Source: Burkholderia sp. WSM2232
GTDB lineage: Bacteria > Pseudomonadota > Gammaproteobacteria > Burkholderiales > Burkholderiaceae
DNA length: 64,000 nucleotides
Reading direction: 5' to 3'
Assembly (NCBI RefSeq): GCF_000472545.1
Contig: NZ_AWZV01000006.1
Coordinates: 192,811 to 256,810 of the forward strand
Below, in pieces: positions 16,130-24,721 of this stretch (positions are counted from its first letter, which is position 1; the number at the start of each line of letters is the position of its first letter). The position numbers were made by a program, and so were the translations under genes. The notes under the pieces were generated by a model. That model was not told where the DNA came from. It made no database searches and worked only from the letters and a program-made list of their open reading frames with translations.

Positions 16130-16951
16130 ATGAACTACTCCGACATCGAGCGCATGGCTTTGCTGATGCGCCAGAAAATTCTCGAGGTGAGCCACCACTG
16201 CAATCTGAGCGCGCATCTTGGCGGCGGGTTGTCGATGGTGGAAATCATGGCCACGCTGTATGCGCGGCAGTTGCGCTACGACCGCGGCAATCCGCGCTGG
16301 CCTGAACGGGACCGCTTCATTCTGAGCAAGGGCCACGGCGTGCTGGGTTATTTCTCGGCGCTGCGCGCGGCAGACATCATCGACGATGAAGTCTTCAACA
16401 CGTTTCAGACCAACGACAGTCACCTGATTGCTCATCCGGTCATGAACATGGACCTTGGCATCGAATCGTCGAACGGCAGCCTCGGGCAGGGCCTTTCAAT
16501 GGCGATCGGCATCGCGCTCGCGGCGAAGAAAAAGCAGAAGGCGTTCAACACGTACGTGCTGCTTGGCGACGGCGAATGCAATGAAGGCTCGGTGTGGGAA
16601 GCGATCATGTCCGCCGCGCAATTGCGCCTCGACAACCTGGTCGCAATGATCGACTACAACAAGCTGCAAAGCGACGGCGAAGCGAATCAGATCGTCGACC
16701 TCGGCGACCTGGCGGAGAAGTTCCGCAGCTTCCGCTGGGACGTGCATGAAGTGGACGGCCACGACATCGCGCAACTGGTCGCCGCGTTCGAGGCGCCCAA
16801 GGTTGACGGCCGGCCCCGTGTGCTCGTCGCGCACACGGTGAAGGGCAAGGGCATCTCCTTCATGGAAAACAACAACGAATGGCACCATAACCGGCTGACG
16901 AAGACGAATTACGACCTCGCGCTCGCCGAGTTGAGCGTCATGGCGGACTGA
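16130..16951 (+). CDS. Split transketolase, N-terminal (ThDP-binding) subunit
   Basis: 273 residues matching the first domain of transketolase: ILSKGHGVLGYFSALR, SSNGSLGQGLSMAIGIALA, and the ThDP/Mg motif LLGDGECNEGSVWEAIM followed by MIDYNKLQ. The final part has HTVKGKGISFMENNNEWHH. Full-length transketolase is about 660 residues; here the activity is split into two adjacent genes, as in several secondary-metabolite and archaeal enzymes. The partner begins 17 bases after this stop. It would transfer a two-carbon ketol unit to an aldehyde acceptor. ATG 16130 preferred over a TTG at 16109. Confidence 0.88.
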   Translation: MNYSDIERMALLMRQKILEVSHHCNLSAHLGGGLSMVEIMATLYARQLRYDRGNPRWPERDRFILSKGHGVLGYFSALRAADIIDDEVFNTFQTNDSHLIAHPVMNMDLGIESSNGSLGQGLSMAIGIALAAKKKQKAFNTYVLLGDGECNEGSVWEAIMSAAQLRLDNLVAMIDYNKLQSDGEANQIVDLGDLAEKFRSFRWDVHEVDGHDIAQLVAAFEAPKVDGRPRVLVAHTVKGKGISFMENNNEWHHNRLTKTNYDLALAELSVMAD

Positions 16952-16968
16952 ACGGAGACGCGATCAAA

Positions 16969-17949
16969 ATGCTGGAAATCAATGCAAGCAATGCACGTCA
17001 ATGGTCGCGGCTCGGCTCGCGCGGCGTGTTCGGTCTCGCGGCTTTGTCGATTGGCGAAACGCACGACGATCTGATGCTGATGTCCGCGGACCTCGGCAAT
17101 TCGTCGGGTCTGGACCGCTTCAAGAAGGCCTATCCGGAGAAGTTCCTGAACATCGGCATTGCGGAGCAGAACCTGGTGGGCGTGGCCGCCGGCCTCGCGA
17201 AGGAAGGCTACAACGTGTTTGCCACGTCGTTCGCGCCGTTCATTTCGATGCGCGCGGCCGAGCAGATCCGCATGAATCTCGGCTATATGGAGATGAACGT
17301 GAAGGCCGTGGCGATCGGCAGCGGCGTGTCGATGGCGTTTCTCGGCAACTCGCACTACGGCATTGAAGACGCCGCCGTGATGCGCTCGATTCCGAACATG
17401 ACGGTGGTGTGTCCCGCCGATTGCGCCGAGATCATCAAGACGGTGCAGGCGGCTGCGGAGTTCAAGGGGCCCATGTACATCCGCCTGACGGGCGCGGTGA
17501 ACAATCCGCCCGTCTATACCGAAGACTACGACTTTCAGATTGGCCGCGCGATCACGCTGCGCGAGGGCTCGGACGTGACGATCATCGCGAACGGCACCAT
17601 GGTGCATGAATCGCTCGAAGCGGCGAAGCTCCTGGAAGCACAGGGCATGTCGGTCGGCGTGATCAACATGCATACGCTGAAGCCGCTCGACACCCAGGCT
17701 ATCGACGCCGCGATGGCGACATCGAAAATGCTCGTCACGGTGGAGGAGCATTCGGTGATCGGCGGCCTCGGCAGTGCGGTTGCGGAATACAAGGCAGCGA
17801 AACGATCGGCGCCGCCGCAACTGATTCTCGGCTTGCCCGACCGTTTCGAAAAGGCCGGCGAGTATCGCTACATGCTCGAGAAAACCGGCCTTGTCGGCGC
17901 GAAGATAGCGCAGCGGATTGCTGAATTCGCGGCGGCCGGCGACGCCTGA
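16969..17949 (+). CDS. Split transketolase, C-terminal subunit
   Basis: 326 residues covering the pyrimidine-binding and C-terminal domains. The catalytic Glu lies in LNIGIAEQNLVGVAAGLA, near ATSFAPFISMRAAEQIR, with the later domain VGVINMHTLKPLDTQAI and EHSVIGGLGSAVAE. It completes the ThDP site with the preceding subunit. It is the last gene before a strong intrinsic terminator at 17961. In this operon the natural acceptor could be the aldehyde made by the LuxC-like reductase or a sugar aldehyde; this is inference and testable. Confidence 0.88.
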   Translation: MLEINASNARQWSRLGSRGVFGLAALSIGETHDDLMLMSADLGNSSGLDRFKKAYPEKFLNIGIAEQNLVGVAAGLAKEGYNVFATSFAPFISMRAAEQIRMNLGYMEMNVKAVAIGSGVSMAFLGNSHYGIEDAAVMRSIPNMTVVCPADCAEIIKTVQAAAEFKGPMYIRLTGAVNNPPVYTEDYDFQIGRAITLREGSDVTIIANGTMVHESLEAAKLLEAQGMSVGVINMHTLKPLDTQAIDAAMATSKMLVTVEEHSVIGGLGSAVAEYKAAKRSAPPQLILGLPDRFEKAGEYRYMLEKTGLVGAKIAQRIAEFAAAGDA

Positions 17950-17960
17950 GCATGACCCGA

Positions 17961-17982
17961 CCCGGCTAAGGCCGGGTTTTTT
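17961..17982 (+). terminator. Intrinsic terminator after the split transketolase genes
   Basis: CCCGGC (17961-17966), loop TAAG, GCCGGG (17971-17976), then six T. It closes the 8242-17949 operon, although the acyltransferase at 18029 may still receive read-through. Confidence 0.88.
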
Positions 17983-18028
17983 GCATTGATACCCTAGCAG
18001 TTCAATCAGACGGAAACACCAGAACACC

Positions 18029-18757
18029 ATGAACGTTGTGACTTCGGACGACAGCATTGGCATTCTGCCCAATCACCCTCTCTCGAAGCATTTCGTCGTA
18101 ATCGGCTATCGGGACGGCGCTTTCTCGACGATCCCGCGCAACTGCTTTCGCAACTGGCTCGACGAGGAAGCGACGGTAGGCTCGTTCCATATCGGCCGAT
18201 GCTCGGGCCTCGGCGTCGGCTCGATCGTCAAATTCGACGGCGACGCGCAGAAGCTTGTGATTGGCAAGAACGTGGCCGGCGGACTTCGGCTCAAGTTTCT
18301 GCTGAACGGTCAGCACGAGACCAGAAGCATTTCTGTGACCATGTTCTCGATTTACGGCAACGGGCTCGACAACTGCGTGATGCCGCAATACGGCGACACG
18401 GTAATCCACAACGATGTGTGGATCGGCGACGAGGCGATGTTTCTGGGCGGCAGCGTGATTGAAAGCGGATGTGTGATCGGCGCGCGCACCGTGGTGCCGC
18501 CGAACTTCCGCAGCGAGCCGTACGGTATTTACGTGGGCTCCCCTGCTCGGCTAGTGCGTTTCCGCTTTACTGAGAAGGTGCGTGAGCGCCTGCTGGAACT
18601 CGCGTGGTGGGACATGCCGCTCGACTGGATCAAGGCCAACAACGGCGCATTCCTCGCGGATCTCACGAAGGACGAAGGCCGGGCGCTCGAAATGCTTGCC
18701 GAGCTTCAGCTCGCGAAAAACAACGCGCTGCAGAAAACGCGCACGGCCGCTGTGTAA
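18029..18757 (+). CDS. CatB/Vat-like hexapeptide O-acyltransferase
   Basis: A 242-residue left-handed beta-helix acyltransferase. Repeats such as GDTVIHNDVWIGDEAMFLGGSV are followed by IESGCVIGARTVV and a C-terminal YVGSPARLVRFRF typical of xenobiotic/CatB-type O-acetyltransferases. The catalytic His is probably in NGQHETRS (about 93). It lies after a terminator but within the same locus and strand, and its own stop is embedded in a terminator. It probably acylates a sugar hydroxyl in the same modification pathway. Confidence 0.8.
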   Translation: MNVVTSDDSIGILPNHPLSKHFVVIGYRDGAFSTIPRNCFRNWLDEEATVGSFHIGRCSGLGVGSIVKFDGDAQKLVIGKNVAGGLRLKFLLNGQHETRSISVTMFSIYGNGLDNCVMPQYGDTVIHNDVWIGDEAMFLGGSVIESGCVIGARTVVPPNFRSEPYGIYVGSPARLVRFRFTEKVRERLLELAWWDMPLDWIKANNGAFLADLTKDEGRALEMLAELQLAKNNALQKTRTAAV

Positions 18758-18773
18758 GGCTAGCGGCCGTTTT
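18743..18773 (+). terminator. Intrinsic terminator overlapping the acyltransferase stop codon
   Basis: ACGGCCGCT (18743-18751) pairs with AGCGGCCGT (18762-18770) and is followed by TTT. The stop codon lies in the loop. Confidence 0.75.
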
Positions 18774-18775
18774 CC

Positions 18776-18829
18776 GGTTGATCGCAGGTTGATCGCAGGT
18801 TGATCGCAGGTTTATCGTAGGTTATCGCG
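18776..18829. repeat. 11-bp tandem repeat
   Basis: GGTTGATCGCA is repeated three times exactly from 18776, followed by a variant GGTTTATCGTA and a partial fifth copy. It lies between the convergent acyltransferase and aminotransferase genes. Confidence 0.75.
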
Positions 18830-18912
18830 CAAGCAGCGAAGTGAGCGCTGCGTCGCAGTCGAGCCGGTCCGGCGCGCGCCGGCTCGTATCGCCGTGCGCG
18901 CGCCAGGCTTCG

Positions 18913-20058
18913 TCAGCAGGACGTGATGATGTCGAGAATCCGGTCCATCTGCGCGTCGGTGAGATTCGGGAAAATCGGCAGGCACAGCACGCGTTGCGCG
19001 GCGTCCGAGGCAATCGGCAGATTCGCGCGGTGCGCAGTCGGCAGGCCGCGGTACATCGGGAAGTCTGAAATCAGCGGATAGAAATAGCGCCGCACGATTA
19101 CGTTGTTTTCGCGGAACCGCTCATACAGCGCGTCGCGGCTAAGCGGGTAATCGTCGCCGACGAGCACTGGAAAGTACGCGTGATTCGAGACGTTGTCCTC
19201 GCACGCGGGCAGGCAGTGAATGCCCTTCACGTCGGCGAGCAGCGAGCAATAGCGCGCGGAAATTTCGCGGCGGCGCGCGAGCGCTTCGTCGATATGTTCC
19301 AGTTGCAGCAGGCCGAACGCCGCGTTGATCTCGCTCATCTTGCCGTTGATGCCAGGCGCCACCACCGTGGTTTCGTCGACGATGCCGAAGTTCTTCAGGT
19401 GATCGACGCGTTGCTTGGTTTTCGCGTCCGGGCAGATGATCGCGCCGCCTTCGAACGTGTTGAACACTTTCGTGGCGTGGAAGCTCAGCACCGAGAGATC
19501 GCCGTGGCGCAGCACGCTCTTGCCGCCCGTCTTCACGGCAAACGCATGCGCGGCGTCGTAGATCACTTTCAGGTTGTAGTTGTCGGCGATCTTCTGGATC
19601 GCGTCGATGTCGCACGGATAACCGTAGCAATGCACCGGCAGGATCGCGGTGGTCTGCGGCGTGATCGCCGCTTCGATTTTCGCGGGGTCCATGTTGAGCG
19701 TGACCGGATCGACGTCGACGAACACCGGCTTGATGCCGTTCCACAACAGCGAGTGCCCGGTCGCGACAAACGAGTACGGCGTCGTGATCACTTCGCCTGT
19801 AATGCGCAGGGCCTGCAATGCGGTGACGAGCGCCAGCGTGCCGTTGGACAGCAGCGCGAGGTGATCGACGCCGAGGTATTCCTCGAGCGCCTTTTCGAGG
19901 CGCTGGTGGAACGGCCCGCCGTTGGTCAGGATCTTACGGTCCCAGATTTCCCGCAGATACGGGATGAAGTCGTCAAGCGGCGGCAGGTGCGGCTGCGTAA
20001 CGTAGATCGTTTCCTGAGTCAGCGCCGAGAGCGCTTGCGCCGGTAGGCTCGCATTCAT
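18913..20058 (-). CDS. DegT/DnrJ/EryC1/StrS-family sugar aminotransferase
   Basis: A 381-residue PLP aminotransferase of nucleotide-sugar pathways. Conserved elements are NGTLALVTALQAL (cofactor phosphate region), YDAAHAF (Asp about 168 to the pyridine nitrogen) and SFHATKVFNTFEGG with the PLP Lys about 197. The family converts a keto sugar to an amino sugar with glutamate as donor. It lies 44 bases downstream of the GT41 gene on the same strand, so the two form a unit. It probably makes the amino group that the NeuD-like enzyme acylates. Confidence 0.9.
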   Translation of the reverse strand: MNASLPAQALSALTQETIYVTQPHLPPLDDFIPYLREIWDRKILTNGGPFHQRLEKALEEYLGVDHLALLSNGTLALVTALQALRITGEVITTPYSFVATGHSLLWNGIKPVFVDVDPVTLNMDPAKIEAAITPQTTAILPVHCYGYPCDIDAIQKIADNYNLKVIYDAAHAFAVKTGGKSVLRHGDLSVLSFHATKVFNTFEGGAIICPDAKTKQRVDHLKNFGIVDETTVVAPGINGKMSEINAAFGLLQLEHIDEALARRREISARYCSLLADVKGIHCLPACEDNVSNHAYFPVLVGDDYPLSRDALYERFRENNVIVRRYFYPLISDFPMYRGLPTAHRANLPIASDAAQRVLCLPIFPNLTDAQMDRILDIITSC

Positions 20059-20102
20059 AATCGTGTCTTCGCTTTATTGAGGACAATGCCCGCACGAGTT
20101 GG

Positions 20103-22568
20103 TCAGGCCGCTGTTTTGACTTCGGGCCTGGCTTCAGCTTCGGCGGTGGCCTTTGCTGCAGGCTTTGCTTCGGGCGCGGGCGGCGGGCACCAGTCCGCGG
20201 GCAGGGTCGCTTCGAATGGAGTCGGCGTTTCGTCCGCGCACCAGCGCTGCCACATCGTGCGCAGCGCAATCGACAGGCCGCCCGCCACTTTCTCCGGATG
20301 GAACGGCACGGAGCCCAGACACCGTTCGCGCATGCCGATGCGCAGCGCGCTCAGTGCATCGAGATCGCGCGTGAGCTCGATACTCTTTTTCACGAACTCG
20401 TCCTTGTCGCGGGCGACGAACTCATGCAGGCCGACCTGTTCCAGCCAGCCGGCGCCGCAGCGGCTCGGCATGGAAATGCCGGGCATCGTTATTGTCGGCA
20501 CGCCCATCCACAGCGCGTTGAGGGTCGTCGTTGACCCGACGTATGGGAACGTATCGAGGCACAGGTCCACGTGATGATGCTGTTGCATGTAGACCGGCAA
20601 GGTCGTGCGCGGGCAGAACGTGAGACGCGACGTGTCGATACCCTCGTTTCTGAACCACTCGAGATACGTCTCTTCGTCGAGCTTGCTGCCGATGGCGCCG
20701 ATCACCATTCGCGAGGTCGGCTGCGCACGCAAAATCGTGCTCCACAGCGCGATCACTTCGGGGCTCAGCTTGTTCAGCCGGTTAAAGCTGCCATACGTGA
20801 TGTAGCCCTTGTGCAAGGCGGGCAGACCGTTGACCGGCGGGCAATTCGGCGGCGGCATGTAGGCTGTCGACGAGGGCAGCAGGGCCAGCTTTTCGGTGAA
20901 CTGCTCCGTGAACTCGTCGATAGGCGCGACGAAGCGGTCGGCGATGTAGTAGTCGAAGGCCGCCATGCCGGTGGTGCCCGGATAACCGATCCACGATGCC
21001 TGCACCGGCGCGGGCTTTTGAGCCAGCGCGACGATTCGCGTATGCGCGGTGTGTCCGGACAGATCGACCACGATGTCGATGTTGTCGTCGCGGATTTTCT
21101 TCACCAGCGCCGCGTCGCTCATGTCGGCGACCGCGTTCCACACGTGCGCGCACTCGCGCAATTGCGCGGTCATGTGATCCTGCAGGCCGAACGTGTAATA
21201 GAAATGCAGCGTCAGGTTCGGATCGCGGTACAGATGCTGCACGATCGGCAGGAAGTAGTACGCCACCGCGTGATTGCAGAAGTCGCCGGAAACAAAGCCG
21301 ATGCGCAGCTTGCGATCCGGATTGCGCTTGTTCGGGTAGCGGCGGTTGCTTGCCGCGGGCACGTCGTGAATCTCGCCGAACACGCAGTGCTCCTTGAAGA
21401 GCGCTGCTTTGTCGATCGTGCTGTTGTGCGTCAGGCAGAACAGCAGGTTGCTGCGCGCGTTGCTGTTGGTCGGTTCGAGTTCCAGCGAGAGGCGCAACGC
21501 TTTTTCCGCCAGATCCATTGCGCCGATGCCGAGATACAGTGTGCCGAGCGAGCTATGCACGGCGGCCGAGCGCGGCGCCAGGTCGGCTGCGCGCTGGCAC
21601 GATGCAATGGCTTCTGCTCGCTTGCCGAGCGCGATCAGCGTGACGCCGAGAATACGGTGCGCCTCCGCATGCTCGGGCACGATGGCGAGCAGCTCGCGCG
21701 CCTGGGTTTCGGCTTCGGCCAACGCGCCGGTGTGGCGCAGCGTGTCCGAGAGCAGCAGGCGGCAGATCACGTCGTTCGAATCGAGCTCGATCGCCTTGCG
21801 CGCGGCCGGAATCACCTCGCGGAACTGGCTGTTCTTGTGCAACGAAATGGAGAGCGCGCGCCAGCATTCGCTGTCTTTCGGATAGCGGGCAACCAGCTTG
21901 CGCGCCACCGCGACCGCCTCCGCGAGCTGGCCCTTGTGCACCAGCATGTTGTGCTTGTGCAGCTCGCCTTTGTCGGCCTGACGGTGCTTGGTTGTCTTCA
22001 GCGGCACGGGTGCCGCTTGCTGCGGCTGCTGCGGCGCGTCGGCTGTCTGTGCCGCGGCCTCCGGTTGGGGCGCGTCGTCCGTCGTTTCGCTGACGATCAG
22101 CTTGATATTGCCCGGCGTCGTCGGGCTCGCGTTCTGCGTGGTCTCGAGTTTGCGGTCCGGATAGGCGAGCTGCGTGATCAGGCCGTTGAGCGCGGGACCG
22201 TTGACGCCCTGTTGCTGCGCCATTTCGACCGCCAGCCAGCCGGCTGCCACCTGCTCGCTCTGGAACAGCGCGTTGATATACGCGACCCAGTATTGACCGT
22301 TCTGCGGCCGGATGCCGAGCGCGACTTCGAAGTGCGGCACGGCCTCGGCGGGGAGGTCCGTCTGGACCTTGATCACGCCGAGGTTGTAGTTCGCATCCGG
22401 ATGCTCCGGCACCGCCTCGATGACGGCTTCGAAGAGCGCGCGCGCGTCGTCGATTTCACCCTGGTGATATTGCTCGATGGCGCTCTGCATGACGAGAGCG
22501 ATGTCCTGAGCGCGCTGCTGTTCAGGGGAAAGAGGCTGGGAAGCCGAGAAGTCGAATTGGATGGACAT
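20103..22568 (-). CDS. TPR-containing O-GlcNAc-transferase-like glycosyltransferase (GT41)
   Basis: An 821-residue protein. TPR units occupy about 28-105 and 200-370, joined by a Gln/Ala/Pro-rich linker (about 140-195). The catalytic region starts with LRIGFVSGDFCNHAVAYYF at about 421 (His about 433 equals the conserved GT41 His) and continues with DLSGHTAHTRIVALAQKPAPVQ, WIGYPGTTGMAAFDYYIAD, ITYGSFNRLNKLSPEVI and DLCLDTFPYVGSTTTLNALW. GT41 enzymes transfer sugars from UDP-sugars to Ser/Thr of proteins in the cytoplasm. The location next to fliT-fliD-fliC makes flagellin the likely target. The tail (about 785-821) is a disordered Ala/Glu/Lys/Pro-rich stretch. Family certain, target inferred. 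Confidence 0.9.
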   Translation of the reverse strand: MSIQFDFSASQPLSPEQQRAQDIALVMQSAIEQYHQGEIDDARALFEAVIEAVPEHPDANYNLGVIKVQTDLPAEAVPHFEVALGIRPQNGQYWVAYINALFQSEQVAAGWLAVEMAQQQGVNGPALNGLITQLAYPDRKLETTQNASPTTPGNIKLIVSETTDDAPQPEAAAQTADAPQQPQQAAPVPLKTTKHRQADKGELHKHNMLVHKGQLAEAVAVARKLVARYPKDSECWRALSISLHKNSQFREVIPAARKAIELDSNDVICRLLLSDTLRHTGALAEAETQARELLAIVPEHAEAHRILGVTLIALGKRAEAIASCQRAADLAPRSAAVHSSLGTLYLGIGAMDLAEKALRLSLELEPTNSNARSNLLFCLTHNSTIDKAALFKEHCVFGEIHDVPAASNRRYPNKRNPDRKLRIGFVSGDFCNHAVAYYFLPIVQHLYRDPNLTLHFYYTFGLQDHMTAQLRECAHVWNAVADMSDAALVKKIRDDNIDIVVDLSGHTAHTRIVALAQKPAPVQASWIGYPGTTGMAAFDYYIADRFVAPIDEFTEQFTEKLALLPSSTAYMPPPNCPPVNGLPALHKGYITYGSFNRLNKLSPEVIALWSTILRAQPTSRMVIGAIGSKLDEETYLEWFRNEGIDTSRLTFCPRTTLPVYMQQHHHVDLCLDTFPYVGSTTTLNALWMGVPTITMPGISMPSRCGAGWLEQVGLHEFVARDKDEFVKKSIELTRDLDALSALRIGMRERCLGSVPFHPEKVAGGLSIALRTMWQRWCADETPTPFEATLPADWCPPPAPEAKPAAKATAEAEARPEVKTAA

Positions 22569-22685
22569 GATGCTCGCACGAGGAAGCTGTACGTTGGATT
22601 ATCAAGTCGGAATTCGCGGCCTGAAGGGTGGAAGTGACGCCAAAATGACCACCAATTCACCTGATTACGCAGACAGCCGGGCGGC

Positions 22686-22714
22686 ACAAAAAGAAGCGCC
22701 CGCGCGAGGCGGGC
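22686..22714 (-). terminator. Intrinsic terminator after fliT
   Basis: On the minus strand GCCCGC, a 5-base loop and GCGGGC are followed within a few bases by TTTTT (the A-run at 22688-22692). It ends the fliD-fliT transcript before the GT41 gene, so GT41 needs its own promoter or read-through. Confidence 0.7.
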
Positions 22715-22795
22715 GAGAGTGAAACGAGCGCACCCTCGTTCGAGTGCGCAGTTGTTGTTGGTTAGACTGCTACGGCGTGCGCGCCGCTCACCGGC

Positions 22796-23095
22796 TCACA
22801 GTTGCGCGGCCTTCTGATACTGGTTGGCGGCGCTTACGCGGCGCATCGCGGCGGTGTATTCGGCCTCCAGTTCCACTTGCGTGGTTTGCGCGTCGGCGAA
22901 AATCGCGGCGTTGCGCGCGATGATCGAGCGGATTGCATCGGCTGAGGCCTGCACGTCCTGAGCGCCGAGCGACATGATGAGCGGCGAACGGATCTCTGCA
23001 AGCCGCGCGGCTTCGGGCCAGTCGGCCAGCGCGGCCGCGTGCTCGATTTCGTCGGTCAGCGCGAGCACTTTCTCGATCAGGGCAGATTGCTCCAT
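22796..23095 (-). CDS. fliT: FliT-like flagellar export chaperone
   Basis: A 99-residue, mostly helical protein (EQSALIEKVLALTDEIEHAAALADWPEAA...) with the size and position of FliT, directly downstream of fliD. FliT binds the FliD cap protein before export and in enterics inhibits FlhDC. Sequence conservation in this family is low, so the call rests on length, helical periodicity and synteny. ATG at 23095 follows CGGAGAA; a longer frame to 23155 would overlap the end of fliD. Confidence 0.8.
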   Translation of the reverse strand: MEQSALIEKVLALTDEIEHAAALADWPEAARLAEIRSPLIMSLGAQDVQASADAIRSIIARNAAIFADAQTTQVELEAEYTAAMRRVSAANQYQKAAQL

Positions 23096-23111
23096 GCGAT
23101 TCTCCGTGTCC

Positions 23112-24638
23112 TTACTTGTTGGTCGCGAGCGCGCCGGCGCTGTTCGTGCCGCCAAAGAGCTGCGTCAGGTAAGCCGAGTTGTTCGACGTCGTGGCCATCA
23201 ACGTGTTGAGCGCCGTGAACTGCGCGGAGTACTGGCTCGTCAACTGCGCAATGTAATCGTTCAGGCTCGTCTGCTGTGTCGTGATGCTCTTCAGGTCGGC
23301 GTTCAGCGCGCTGGTTCGCGCGTCGATCATGCCGCCCGTCTGCGTGAAATTGGTGATGCTGTCACTAAGCTTCTTGCCGATGCCGTTCGTCGAATTGAAC
23401 AATGACGAGACGGTTGCCGGGTCGGTGGTCAGTGCCTTGTTGAGCGCCGTGCTGTCCACCTGCAACGTGCCGTCGGCCTGCAAGGAGATGCCGATGGAGC
23501 CGAGGCTCGCCGTCGTGCTGCCGCTCTTCGTGCCGCCCGCGATGATGGAGGCGAGCGAATTCTTGATCGTGTTGAGCGTGGAATCGCCGAGCAGCGGCCC
23601 TTGCGTCGTCGCGCCCGAGGTGTACTTGGAAAGCGTGCCCATTGTGGTCACGACCGTGTTGTACAGCGAAACGAAGTTGTTGATCGTGTTCGCCTGAGTC
23701 GTCGTGTCCGTTGCGACGGTCAGCGTTTGCGTGGAGGCCGGAGTGGTTACCGCCGCCGATGTCAGGTTCAATGTGACACCGGCGATCGCGCTGGTCACGG
23801 CATTGGTCGAACTGGTTGCCGCGATGCCGTTGACCGTGAATGCCGCGTCCTGCGCCACCGTGCTCTGCGTCCATGCGCTGCTGCTGTTCGCCGATGCAAT
23901 TGTCGACTGGCCGCCCGTGGTGCTCGCCGTGGACGTCACGCCGAGGTTCGACAGGCCGTTGTCGCCGCTCAGATTGCTGACCGCGACGCTGATGGTGCTG
24001 GCCGCGCCGGTCGCCGAAGAGGCGAGCACGAGGTGCGCGCCGTCGGTGCCGTTGACGACCGTTGCGGTAACGCCCGGATTGCCGGTCGCGCCGTTGATCG
24101 CGGCGGCAATGCCGGCGAGCGTGTTGTTGCTGCTGCTGATCGATACGTTGAACGACTTGCTGCCGAGCGAAATACCCAACGTCCCGGAGCCGAGCGCCTG
24201 GCTCGCGGTGAAACTCGAAGAAGTAAGCGCCTGCGCCGTCGCAACCTGCGAGACCGAGACGCTGTAGCTGCCTGCAACGGCGCCTGCGGCGGCCGTCGCG
24301 GTAATGCCGGTGCCACCGGTCAGGGTGGCCGTGAACGTGGACTGCAGCCCGCCGTTCGACAATGAGGTAAGGCCCGTTTCCAGCGCGCCAAGCGCGGCCG
24401 AAAGCGTGCCGAATGCTGAAATCTGGGTGTTGTCGCCGCTTTGCTTGGCTGCCAGTGCGGCAACCTGACCAGCGGTTTTCGAATTCACGAGAGCCGTGAC
24501 GAGCGAGTTGACATCGAGCGAAGTGTTGCCGGTCGCGCCGCTGATGACCGATTGCATGGCCTGCTGCAGTGCTGCGTTGTCGGCTGCAATCGTTGCCGAT
24601 GCTGCGCTCGCCGCCGATGAACTCGTAATCGTTGACAT
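23112..24638 (-). CDS. fliD: Flagellar filament cap protein FliD (HAP2)
   Basis: 508 residues with the FliD layout: N-terminal SLDVNSLVTALVNSKTAGQVAALAAKQ (D0 helix), a Ser/Thr/Ala-rich variable middle, and a C-terminal coiled segment (LNADLKSITTQQTSLNDYIAQLTSQYSAQFTALNTL) ending in NNSAYLTQLFG. FliD caps the growing filament and folds flagellin subunits. The coding strand has an extremely Thr/Ser-rich composition, typical of Burkholderia FliD. It is separated from fliC by two hairpins. Confidence 0.95.
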   Translation of the reverse strand: MSTITSSSAASAASATIAADNAALQQAMQSVISGATGNTSLDVNSLVTALVNSKTAGQVAALAAKQSGDNTQISAFGTLSAALGALETGLTSLSNGGLQSTFTATLTGGTGITATAAAGAVAGSYSVSVSQVATAQALTSSSFTASQALGSGTLGISLGSKSFNVSISSSNNTLAGIAAAINGATGNPGVTATVVNGTDGAHLVLASSATGAASTISVAVSNLSGDNGLSNLGVTSTASTTGGQSTIASANSSSAWTQSTVAQDAAFTVNGIAATSSTNAVTSAIAGVTLNLTSAAVTTPASTQTLTVATDTTTQANTINNFVSLYNTVVTTMGTLSKYTSGATTQGPLLGDSTLNTIKNSLASIIAGGTKSGSTTASLGSIGISLQADGTLQVDSTALNKALTTDPATVSSLFNSTNGIGKKLSDSITNFTQTGGMIDARTSALNADLKSITTQQTSLNDYIAQLTSQYSAQFTALNTLMATTSNNSAYLTQLFGGTNSAGALATNK

Positions 24639-24690
24639 GGAAATGCTCCGTGCGTCCGTTTTAATGCGTGATTGGCGTGACAGAAATGCA

Positions 24691-24714
24691 GGATGGAAGG
24701 CGAGCCTTCCATCA
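24691..24714 (-). repeat. Second hairpin in the fliC-fliD spacer
   Basis: GATGGAAGG (24692-24700), loop CGAG, CCTTCCATC (24705-24713): a perfect 9-bp stem lying between the fliC terminator and the fliD start. It could pause polymerase, stabilise processed fliD mRNA or act as an attenuator. Confidence 0.6.
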
Positions 24715-24721
24715 AAAGACT

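Noticed and set aside
18776..18829. Possible CRISPR or attachment site
   Set aside because: Short head-to-tail 11-mers without spacers; no integrase in the window.
20571..22637. 688-codon plus-strand frame opposite the GT41 gene
   Set aside because: Frame shadow; Arg/Val/Ala-biased and domainless, whereas the opposite strand encodes TPRs and GT41 motifs.
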